DNA of 64,000 nucleotides from Dawidia soli (lineage in GTDB: Bacteria > Bacteroidota > Bacteroidia > Cytophagales > Cyclobacteriaceae). The position numbers and the translations under genes are program-made. Shown here in pieces: positions 55,052-63,300 of the stretch. Under the pieces are notes generated by a model. It saw only the letters and a program-made list of their open reading frames with translations, did not search any database and was not told where the DNA came from. The stretch is taken from NCBI RefSeq assembly GCF_018598185.1, contig NZ_JAHESC010000016.1:62001-126000 (forward strand), given 5' to 3'. Position 1 is the stretch's first letter. Each line of letters starts with the position of its first letter.

Positions 55052-56326
55052 TTAATACCCACCGCGGAATTTGTAGGTCTTGGCCACTTTGTCGATCGCC
55101 ACCATGTAAGCCGCGATCCGCATGGGCACTTTGTATTCCTGCGACGTCTTGTAGACGTTGTTGAAGGCGTCTTTCATGATCCGGTCGCTGCGGCGGTTTA
55201 CCCGATCGGCCGTCCACTTATACCCCAGGCGGTTTTGCACCCACTCGAAGTACGACACCGTTACCCCGCCCGCATTGGCCAGGATGTCGGGCACCACCAT
55301 AATGCCTTTTTCATTGATCACGTTGTCGGCCTTTGACGAGGTCGGGCCGTTGGCACCTTCTACGATCAGGCGGGCCTTGATGCCCACCACGTTTGAGCTG
55401 GTGATCACGTCTTCGGTAGCCGCCGGTACCAGCAGGTCTACCGGCAGCGTCAGCAGATCGTCGTTGCTGATCTTCTCGGCACCGGTAAATCCTTCCAGCG
55501 AGCCCTTGTTGGCATCGCGGTATTTAATGGCCTTCTCGATATCAATACCCTGTGCGTTGAAGTAAGCCCCCGAAAGGTCGCTCACCGCCTGTACGATCAG
55601 GCCGCGCTCGTGCAGCAGACGCGCCGCCCACGACCCTACGTTACCAAAGCCCTGCACGGCGCACGTAGCCTTGTAAGGATTGATCTTTAATTTCTCCATC
55701 GCCGCCATGGCCGATACCATCACACCGCGACCGGTAGCCTCCGTACGGCCCAGTGAACCACCCATCACGAGCGGCTTACCCGTTACCACCGCGTGTGTGG
55801 TCATGCCTTTGTAACGCGAGTACTGGTCCATCAGCCACGCCATCTCACGCGGGCCGGTACCCATGTCGGGAGCGGGGATATCCTGGTCCGGGCCAAACAC
55901 ATCGGCCATGGCCTGTGTATAGGCCCGCATCAGGCGCTCGATCTCTCCGGTCGACATCTCGCGCGGATTACACGTCACGCCGCCTTTCGCGCCGCCATAG
56001 GGAATGTCCACCACGGCACATTTCCAGCTCATCCAGGCCGCCAGGGCCTTGACTTCGTCCAGGTTTACATGCGGGTCAAAGCGAATCCCCCCTTTGGAAG
56101 GGCCCAGGATCGTTGAGTGAATGACCCGGTATCCTTCAAACACGCGAATGCTGCCATCGTCCATCGTTACCGGCAGCGACACGATCACCTGCCGGGCAGG
56201 GTTCTTCAGTACGTTGTAGATTTCATCTTCCAGTCCCAGGATCTGCGCGGCGACATGGAAACGCGACATCATGGCTTCAAAGGGGTTCTCTTTGTCCTTC
56301 AATGGAGCCGGTTCAATATAGGCCAT
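55052..56326 (-). CDS. gdhA: Glutamate dehydrogenase (Glu/Leu/Phe/Val family)
   Basis: A 424-residue hexameric-type dehydrogenase. 'VFEGYRVIHSTILGPSKGGIRFDPHVN', the catalytic Lys in 'WKCAVVDIPYGGAKGGV', 'DIPAPDMGTG', 'GRGVMVSAM' and the Rossmann motif 'CAVQGFGNVGSWAARLLHERG' are clear. 'YFEWVQNRLGY' closes the domain. It interconverts glutamate and 2-oxoglutarate plus ammonia, likely NAD-dependent from the length and family, linking to the 2-oxoglutarate dehydrogenase genes earlier in the window. Confidence 0.94.
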   Translation of the reverse strand: MAYIEPAPLKDKENPFEAMMSRFHVAAQILGLEDEIYNVLKNPARQVIVSLPVTMDDGSIRVFEGYRVIHSTILGPSKGGIRFDPHVNLDEVKALAAWMSWKCAVVDIPYGGAKGGVTCNPREMSTGEIERLMRAYTQAMADVFGPDQDIPAPDMGTGPREMAWLMDQYSRYKGMTTHAVVTGKPLVMGGSLGRTEATGRGVMVSAMAAMEKLKINPYKATCAVQGFGNVGSWAARLLHERGLIVQAVSDLSGAYFNAQGIDIEKAIKYRDANKGSLEGFTGAEKISNDDLLTLPVDLLVPAATEDVITSSNVVGIKARLIVEGANGPTSSKADNVINEKGIMVVPDILANAGGVTVSYFEWVQNRLGYKWTADRVNRRSDRIMKDAFNNVYKTSQEYKVPMRIAAYMVAIDKVAKTYKFRGGY

Positions 56327-56573
56327 AGAATAGTTTTTAGAAGTCTTTACTGATTACGGAAAAACCGTTACTAAAACGGTTGCAAAGATAAATAAATTCG
56401 ACTCACGCCTTTTAATTCCCATACAAAAGCTCGCATTCGCAACACTTTTCTAATGCCTATCTAATCGCTTGTTTTTTATACAGAATTTACATGCAGTTTC
56501 CTGAATTACCGCCAAAGTTTATTGCTTTTTTAACAGCTCCCGAAGCCGCATGGACTTGTCGCCAATACGGTGA

Positions 56574-57365
56574 CTATGCCGTGAAGACGAGCTCGCGTGT
56601 GAGAATATAAAAGCCCATGAGCAACACAAACCAGCCAAAGCTCTTGCGTAGCTGACGCGAAGAGAATGCGCCCGCCAAACGGTTGCCCACCAGAATGCCC
56701 CCCACGGCCAGCAGCGTGATCGAGAACAGGAAGGTCCAGTCCATGGTATAATTTAACACATCGCCCAGGAAGCCCGTCAGCGAATTGATGGCGATAATAA
56801 AAAGCGATGTGCCCACCGCCGTCTTAAAAGACAACCCTGTTAACAGTACTAATGCAGGAATAATCAAAAAACCACCTCCCGCGCCAACCAGTCCCGTCAA
56901 AAAACCGATCAAAGTTCCTTCCAGTACCACCAAAAAATGCCGGATCCTGTCTTCGTTGTTCTCCATCTCCTTGCGGTCGCGGATCATCGTGAACGACGCC
57001 AGGATCATCAGCACCGCGAAGATGCCCAGCAGCAAAAATCGTTTGCTCAGCATAAACGACCCCGCGGTAAAGATTACATCGGGTATCGCCGGCACCACCC
57101 ACTTGCGCGTGGCGAAAATGCCGATCACCGACGGTATGCCAAACAAAAAGCCCGTGCGCAGGTTTACCAGGTGGTCTTTGTATTTCGGCACGGCGCCTAC
57201 CAGGCTCGTTATGCCCACGATAAACAGTGAATACGCCGAGGCCGTGACCGGGTCCATGCGAAACAGGTACACCAGGATGGGGATCGACAGGATCGAACCG
57301 CCGCCGCCCAGTAAGCCCAGGATAAGGCCGATACCGACCGATGCTACATACCCGATGATCTCCAT
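56574..57365 (-). CDS. TauE/SafE family membrane permease
   Basis: 263 residues from ATG 57365. About eight membrane helices with two similar halves: 'IGLILGLLGGGGSILSIPILVYL' and 'LIGFLTGLVGAGGGFLIIPALVLL', the repeated glycine-rich motif of the sulfite exporter TauE/SafE family. It probably exports small anions such as sulfite or organosulfonates; the substrate cannot be told. It stands alone, divergent from no close partner. Confidence 0.87.
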   Translation of the reverse strand: MEIIGYVASVGIGLILGLLGGGGSILSIPILVYLFRMDPVTASAYSLFIVGITSLVGAVPKYKDHLVNLRTGFLFGIPSVIGIFATRKWVVPAIPDVIFTAGSFMLSKRFLLLGIFAVLMILASFTMIRDRKEMENNEDRIRHFLVVLEGTLIGFLTGLVGAGGGFLIIPALVLLTGLSFKTAVGTSLFIIAINSLTGFLGDVLNYTMDWTFLFSITLLAVGGILVGNRLAGAFSSRQLRKSFGWFVLLMGFYILTRELVFTA

Positions 57366-57469
57366 AAACAAAAAAAATATACTCCGCCCCGTGTGCGCAC
57401 AAAGGACGGTCTTATTTTATTGAAATGAAATTTATCGAGTCAGTCGGTAGAGGATGTATGAGATGCGTT

Positions 57470-58153
57470 TTACTTGCGGTTGTACTCCACAATGAACGCG
57501 TCCGGGAACTTCGGAAGGATATCTGCGCGGAATTGTTCGGCTTTCGCCCGGGAGTTAAAATTACCCAGGATGAGGCCGTAATATTTTACACCGTTCATGA
57601 CTTTGACCTGAACGGTCACTTTCTTCTTATACGAGTTCTTGAGGTTCTCTGTCAGGCGCATAAGGTTCACCAACTCCTGATAGGTGCCGATTTGAACGCC
57701 GTACCCCTTGGGGGTCAGGCGTTCAATTTCAAAGCTGTAAAATTCTTTCTCCTCTACCATCACATTGTCGATGGGCCGGCCCAGATCGCTGGTCTTGCCA
57801 TCGCCGGGGTCGATCACTTCGAGCTTTACCTCGGCCAGTCCTTTGTTGACAAAGCCAAGCTGCTCGGCCGCTGCCCGCGACACATCGATGATGCGGCCCT
57901 CTACCCACGGACCGCGGTCGTTGATCACCACTTCCACCGATTGGTTGTTGGCCAGGTTCGTCACCCGCACCCGCGTACCAAAGGGAAGTGTCTTGTGTGC
58001 ACCGGTCAATTTGTTGTGCCGGTACTTCTCGCCGCTGGCGGTTGTCACACCGTCAAACTTGTCGGCATAAAAGGAAGCTTTGCCCGTTTGAACCTGTGCA
58101 AAAGCCAGCACGACGGAAAAATTTAAGCAAAGCACAAAAAATATTCTTCTCAT
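57470..58153 (-). CDS. rlpA: RlpA-like septal protein with SPOR domain
   Basis: 227 residues from ATG 58153, with signal peptide (MRRIFFVLCLNFSVVLAFAQ). Residues ~24-105 are the double-psi beta-barrel of RlpA ('GKASFYADKFDGVTTASGEKY', 'LPFGTRVRVTNLANNQSVEVVINDRGPWVEGRIIDVSRAAAEQLG'), which in Pseudomonas cleaves denuded glycan. The last ~80 residues are a SPOR domain ('YGVQIGTYQELVNLMRL', 'YYGLILGNFNSRAKAEQFRADI') that targets septal peptidoglycan. No lipobox Cys is seen at the cleavage site. The product probably helps in cell division. Confidence 0.9.
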   Translation of the reverse strand: MRRIFFVLCLNFSVVLAFAQVQTGKASFYADKFDGVTTASGEKYRHNKLTGAHKTLPFGTRVRVTNLANNQSVEVVINDRGPWVEGRIIDVSRAAAEQLGFVNKGLAEVKLEVIDPGDGKTSDLGRPIDNVMVEEKEFYSFEIERLTPKGYGVQIGTYQELVNLMRLTENLKNSYKKKVTVQVKVMNGVKYYGLILGNFNSRAKAEQFRADILPKFPDAFIVEYNRK

Positions 58154-58273
58154 AAACGATAGGTTAGACGGCCAAAAATAGAGCAGGCGACCCAATTTCA
58201 GAATAAAATAAGCGTCCGTACCATACCTTGAAAGAAATATTCAGCCGATCACGGCGAATTATGTATTAAAGTG

Positions 58274-58281
58274 TACCTTTG
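58274..58281 (+). promoter_or_regulatory. guaB -7 element
   Basis: TACCTTTG, perfect TAnnTTTG. The start site would be near 58288, so the leader is only about 25 nt if translation begins at ATG 58314. Confidence 0.65.
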
Positions 58282-58284
58282 CCC

Positions 58285-58313
58285 GGCAAATAATGACTCG
58301 TAAATTATTTGCC
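58285..58313. promoter_or_regulatory. 10-bp perfect inverted repeat in the guaB leader
   Basis: GGCAAATAAT at 58285-58294 and ATTATTTGCC at 58304-58313, spacer 9 bp. It covers the transcription start area and ends one base before ATG 58314. It could be an operator overlapping the start site or an RNA hairpin that sequesters the start. Confidence 0.7.
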
Positions 58314-59786
58314 ATGCCACTCGATAATTCTAAGTTCCTTTTCGAAGCGCTCACCTATGATGACGTGCTTCTGGTGCCCGCCTACTCAGACGTACTTCCC
58401 CGCGAAACAGACACCTCCAGCTACCTGACCCGGAACATCAAGCTGAACATTCCGATCGTTTCGGCCGCTATGGATACCGTGACGGAAGCGGAACTGGCCA
58501 TTGGCATCGCCCTCGAAGGCGGCCTTGGTTTCATTCACAAGAACATGAAGATCGCCCTGCAAGCCGAACAGGTGCGCAAGGTAAAACGCTCGCAAAGCGG
58601 CCTCATTCTCGACCCTGTCACCCTCGGCATCAACTCTACGGTACAAGATGCCGAGAAGATCATGCGCGAGTTCAAGATCGGCGGTATACCCGTCGTGGAC
58701 GACAACGGTCAGCTCGTCGGGATCATCACCAACCGCGACCTGCGCTTTCAGAAAGACATGACCGTGCCCGTAGAGCGCATCATGACGAAAGACAACATCA
58801 TCACGGCCCCCGAAGGTATCACCCTCGAAAAGGCCGAAGGCATACTCAAGAAGTATAAGATCGAGAAGCTGCCGATCATCAACAAAAAGAACAAGCTCAC
58901 CGGCCTGATCACCTTCAAGGACATTCAGAAAAAACGCAACAAACCCACCGCGTGCCAGGACGAGTTCGGTCGTCTGCGTGTAGGCGCCGCCGTTGGCGTG
59001 ACGCCGGACATCCTCGAGCGCATCGACGCGCTCAAAGCCGCCGGCGTGGACGTGATCAGCATCGACACCGCCCATGGCCACTCCAAAGGCGTGATGGAAG
59101 CCGCCAAGCGTGTAAAGAAAAAATATCCCGACCTCGACCTCATCGTCGGTAACATCGCTACCGGCGACGCCGCCAAGGCACTCTCGAAAGTAGGTGCCGA
59201 CGCCGTGAAGGTAGGTGTAGGCCCCGGCAGCATCTGTACCACCCGCGTAGTGGCCGGTGTGGGCCTGCCGCAGCTCAGCGCGGTATACGAAGCCTCAAAG
59301 GCCCTGAAAGGCTCCGACACCAAAGTCATTGCCGACGGTGGCATCCGCTTCTCCGGCGACATCGTAAAGGCTATTGCCGGCGGTGCCGACAGCGTGATGA
59401 TCGGCTCCCTGCTGGCCGGTACCGAAGAAGCTCCGGGCGAAATGATCATCTACGAAGGCCGTAAGTTCAAGTCATACCGCGGCATGGGCTCGCTGGAAGC
59501 AATGGAAGACGGCTCGAAAGACCGCTACTTCCAGGACGTGGAAGACGACATCAAAAAGCTGGTGCCCGAAGGCATCTCCGGCCGCGTGCCGTTCAAGGGC
59601 CTGGTGTCGGAAGTATTGTACCAGCTCGTCGGCGGTCTGAAAGCCGGCATGGGCTACTGCGGTGCCAAGAACATCGAGAAGATGAAACAGGCCAGGTTTG
59701 TGAAGATCACGTCGGCCGGTGTGGTGGAAAGCCATCCGCACGATGTGAGCATCACCCGCGAAGCACCGAACTACAGCCGTAAATAA
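58314..59786 (+). CDS. guaB: IMP dehydrogenase
   Basis: 490 residues from ATG 58314 (MPLDNSKFLFEALTYDDVLLVP); the ATG at 58293 lies only ~5 nt past the predicted transcript start and within the inverted repeat. It oxidises IMP to XMP, the first step to GMP. 'PIVSAAMDTVTEAELAIGIALEGGLGFIHKNM', two CBS domains (~residues 90-200, 'PVVDDNGQLVGIITNRDLR', 'PIINKKNKLTGLITFKDI'), the catalytic loop 'GVGPGSICTTRVVAGVGLPQ' with its Cys, and the flap 'KSYRGMGSLEAME' are present. It is a single-gene unit. Confidence 0.97.
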   Translation: MPLDNSKFLFEALTYDDVLLVPAYSDVLPRETDTSSYLTRNIKLNIPIVSAAMDTVTEAELAIGIALEGGLGFIHKNMKIALQAEQVRKVKRSQSGLILDPVTLGINSTVQDAEKIMREFKIGGIPVVDDNGQLVGIITNRDLRFQKDMTVPVERIMTKDNIITAPEGITLEKAEGILKKYKIEKLPIINKKNKLTGLITFKDIQKKRNKPTACQDEFGRLRVGAAVGVTPDILERIDALKAAGVDVISIDTAHGHSKGVMEAAKRVKKKYPDLDLIVGNIATGDAAKALSKVGADAVKVGVGPGSICTTRVVAGVGLPQLSAVYEASKALKGSDTKVIADGGIRFSGDIVKAIAGGADSVMIGSLLAGTEEAPGEMIIYEGRKFKSYRGMGSLEAMEDGSKDRYFQDVEDDIKKLVPEGISGRVPFKGLVSEVLYQLVGGLKAGMGYCGAKNIEKMKQARFVKITSAGVVESHPHDVSITREAPNYSRK

Positions 59787-59809
59787 TAACAAAACCCTCA
59801 CCGGGCTGA

Positions 59810-59845
59810 AAGCCGCCTCCGCAATCCGGGGCGGCTTTTTTGTTT
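59810..59845 (+). terminator. Intrinsic terminator after guaB
   Basis: AAAGCCGCC at 59810-59818 pairs with GGCGGCTTT at 59831-59839, followed by a T-rich tract. Confidence 0.85.
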
Positions 59846-59950
59846 TCAGCCCGATTCGGCACGGGCGGTCTGGAGGCTGCCGGAAGTTTCCAAACGGCTA
59901 ATCTGGCGTCAGTGTATAGAATATTTCAGTGGTACTGTAATAAGGGATAT

Positions 59951-59994
59951 CCAATAGATATTCAATACCTACATAAGTATTGGATATCTATTGG
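59951..59994. repeat. 18-bp AT-rich inverted repeat
   Basis: CCAATAGATATTCAATAC at 59951-59968 pairs with 59977-59994 at 17 of 18 positions, with an 8-bp spacer. No T-run follows. Related TATTGG words continue to about 60025. Confidence 0.75.
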
Positions 59995-60244
59995 TTAATT
60001 CTTCATTGACTATTGGTTATATATTGAATATTCTGGCTTTTGCCGACAAATTCGCCCCCTTCCGGCAGACTCCCCGCACGCGCCCTGGCCGCCTGGCCGG
60101 CACCTGGCGGGTGCACGGCGCGGTCAACGATAAATGTGTCCGGAGGCTACTGATCTGGGGGATGGCTCCGGCGGACCCATCGGTCAAATCCCGCCATCTG
60201 TTTTTGTCCGATCCCAACTGTATATACCGTGGCAACTAACGGCT

Positions 60245-60325
60245 GATCGCACGAGGGGACAGGTGTTTACGAATGAGCAGGTGATCGGAATTGAAACGCT
60301 GTTGCCGAAGTGCGCTCGTGCGATC
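60245..60325. repeat. 11-bp perfect inverted repeat enclosing 59 bp
   Basis: GATCGCACGAG at 60245-60255 and CTCGTGCGATC at 60315-60325. A plus-strand transcript could fold as a closed 81-nt structure and would meet the terminator hairpin (60345-60376) 20 bp later. It could instead be a binding site or fossil transposon ends. Confidence 0.5.
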
Positions 60326-60344
60326 CCTTGTTCTATCGCTAAAA

Positions 60345-60376
60345 AAAACAGGCTGCCTCGTGAGGCAGCCTGTTTT
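60345..60376. terminator. Strong terminator after the T9SS adhesin gene
   Basis: AAAACAGGCTGCCTC at 60345-60359 and GAGGCAGCCTGTTTT at 60362-60376, a perfect 15-bp stem with a 2-nt gap. A T-run lies on the exit side of both strands, so it can also end plus-strand transcripts. Confidence 0.92.
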
Positions 60377-60392
60377 TGTTGCTGTGTTAGTC

Positions 60393-63300
60393 TTACAGGT
60401 GTACCAGGCGGAACTGTTCCTGGTAGTTGCCGTCGGACAGTTGCAGGATGTAGACGCCGGCGCCGATCTGGTTCATTACTTGTTGCACATTTTCGTTCAG
60501 TTCTTGCAGGGTGCCGCTGCCGATATATACTTGCATGCCGCTGGCCGAGGTCAGCACGGCGCGCAACTGGCCGTAGCTCACGTTATCCTGCTGATAGAAT
60601 GTCACGCGGTCTACTACCGGGTTGGGCTGTATGGACCAGCGGGCTTTTGTGCTTTGCTCGCCGGTGATCTCGAATACTGTCCGTACGTCGCTGTACGAGC
60701 CTTGCTGGTCAAGGTCTACCTGACGGATGCGGTAGTAGTAGCGTGTCTGCATGTTGGCTTGGCTGTCGAAGAAGTCATAGTCGTTTTGGTTGTCGCCGTT
60801 CAGGGCCGGTACCGTGCCTACCTGGGTAAAGGTGCGGCCGTCTTCCGAACGCTCCACTTCAAAGTGGCTGGCGTTACGCTCCTTCTCGGTGATCCAGTGC
60901 AGGGCCACGCCCGCGCCGGCACGTTGTGCCGTGAAGTCGATCCACTGCAGCGGCAGCGGTGTGAACTGGTCGGTCGAGCCGAGGGTGAAGGGGCTGAAGT
61001 TCGTTACCGTCGATACTGTTACCGTGCCGGCTACCTGGTCGCCGGTTTGGGTGAAGGCGGCGCTTCCGGGAGGGAAATCCCAGCGGGTGCCGTCCCAGCG
61101 TACCACGCGCAGGTTCGCGACAACACCGATGACCGGATCTTTGTAGCTGCCCACATTATAGCTCAGCGTCAGGTCGGCCGCGGCCGTACCGGTGCGCGAG
61201 ACGACCCAGTATTCATGAATGCTGACATCGCCCACGTTGGTGGTGTTAAACGTGGCGCTGTTGTAGCCGTCGGTCGTGCCGTCGTGCGCGATATATTGTC
61301 CTGTCCAGGTGTCGGCCGCAGACGTGCTGCTGACGCGCGCGGGGCGGTAGCGGTTTATCGGGGCCAGGGTATTAAAGCCACCCGAAGGGAATTGGAAGCT
61401 GCCACCGGCGTCGATGTCGCGGCGCATAGGGCCGGCGATAAACGATCTTGCGCTGCCTCCCGTCCACGTAGCCGCTGGTGCAAAAATCAGCGGGTTGGTA
61501 GCCGACGTGATCATATAGCCGGAATCGAGGGACAATGTGTTGTTCAGTGTAGTGGTCGCCGTGCCGTTGAGGACCACCCGCCCGCCGGACTTCGCCAGCC
61601 CTATATCATGGAAGGCGGTGGAGCCGTTTACGGCCTGGCTGTTGGCACCGGTAAAGATCACGCTGCCGGTACCGGGGTTGAAGGTACCGTTGTTGTTCCA
61701 GTTGCCGGCGATGGAGATGTCGCGGTTGTTGGCGTTGTTGTCCAGCGTCGTACCCGTCGCGACGGTCATGTTACCGTTCAGGATCAGGTCGGTGTTGGTC
61801 ATCGTCAGCGTACCGGTACCGATCACGCTCACGTGGTTGTAGGTGTTCCGATTGTTCATCGTCATCGGGGCGATGTACTCGATGGTACCGCCGCCGGCGG
61901 ACACGAACTGGGTATAGTTACCGGCGGGCAGCGTATTCGTTGCCGTACGCAGGGTACCGGTACCGCTAATGGCGCCGAGGTTGTGGCCTACCGTGGGGGC
62001 CGCGAGTGAACCGGTATAGAGCAGACCGTCGATGCGGGTGGTAAACGCACGTTGGCCGGCAGTGTTCATGTTCATGCGGGCACCCTCCAGGATTACCACG
62101 GGGCGACCGACCGGGATCTGGCTCAGCGGCGCGCCCTTACCATCCTCCGCCAGCGTCCAGTTCGTGGCCAGGTTCCAGTTGGCGCCCACGGTCTGGTTGG
62201 CGGCATTGGTCTGGTTGCTTGTACCGTTTGCGTCGGCAAAGCGGCTGTACACCGGCTGTACGGGGTTGGGCAGGGTCTGATCCGTACCGGCAGTATAGTG
62301 GAACTCGCCACCGGCCACCGGCATGTTTGCATTCAGGTCATTGGCAATGGTCAGGATATACGGGTCGTCGCCGGCTGGATTGTTCAGCGAACCGACGGGC
62401 CGTGTCCAGCCGATCAGGTTGATCGCATCGAGGTGTGCGCCCACGAAGGTACCGCTGCCACCGCCCACCAGGCCGGTCGGGAATTGATAAACGTGCGAGC
62501 CGGTGGCGCTATAGGTCAATGCATTGTCGCGCAGTGTCATCCAGTAATAGTTCAGGATATACTCTCCGTTGGCACTGGCGGTAGGGTGCTGCTCGTTCAC
62601 AGCAATCACGGTCAGGCGGCCCGGCGTTGTCACGTTCAGCGAATACGTGGCCGGCGTGTAGTTCGTGCGTGTACCCACCGGATAGATAAAGGTGCTGGTG
62701 CCTACGGGCCAGTTCCGCACAACCCCCAGGTCGCTCGATACACCGTTGGTGCGGATAAAGCGGTTCGCGCCAGCGTTGCTGACCGGATTGTTCTGGTTAC
62801 CGAACACCAACTGGTTCGAGGCGATGTTCAGGTAGCGATATGTACCTGAGGTTGTAAAGTCGAGTCTACCGTTGATGGTGGTGTTCCCCACAACGTCGAC
62901 GGTCTTCGTCGCCGCGGTGCCACCGAGACTCAGGTTTGTGAATGAACCGCCGCCGCTGGTGATGGTGTGTGTCGTGGCTGTGCCGCTCATCACGATCAGG
63001 CCCGAGCCCACCTGCGCGCTGTTGTTTATAATGTTGCCGTTTACATTCAGCGTACCCAACACCGAAAGTACTCCGCGCAGGATGTTCAGGTTATTGATCG
63101 ACGCCGTCCCGTCGAGCGTTGCCACACCGGCGGGTTTGTCGATCGTGATGTTCTGGAACGTACTGCTGGCCGCCAGATCGCCGGTCTGCGCGCCGCTGCC
63201 GTTGAATGTAGTGGTATTACCGCCGCCGACCGTTCCATCGTATATACCTGTACCCAGGATGCTCAGGTTACCGCCGATCGTTACATCGAGGGAGTTGGTT

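Larger units (their letters stand above)
59787..60392. other. 606-bp intergenic region with several inverted repeats
   Basis: No convincing gene. After the guaB terminator it holds an AT-rich 18-bp inverted repeat (59951-59994), a direct repeat CTATTGGTTA (59989 and 60010), then a GC-rich stretch with an 11-bp perfect inverted repeat spaced 59 bp (60245-60255 and 60315-60325), and finally a terminator (60345-60376). Open frames on the plus strand here look like chance. A structured RNA or remains of a mobile element are both possible. Confidence 0.55.

Noticed and set aside
59991-60239. 82-codon plus-strand open frame after guaB
   Set aside because: Rich in Arg/Pro/Ser without a pattern, overlapped by another frame, and with no promoter; looks like chance.
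60291-62009. 572-codon plus-strand frame antisense to the T9SS gene
   Set aside because: The minus strand carries a proper sorting domain and repeated strands; the plus strand is a shadow.
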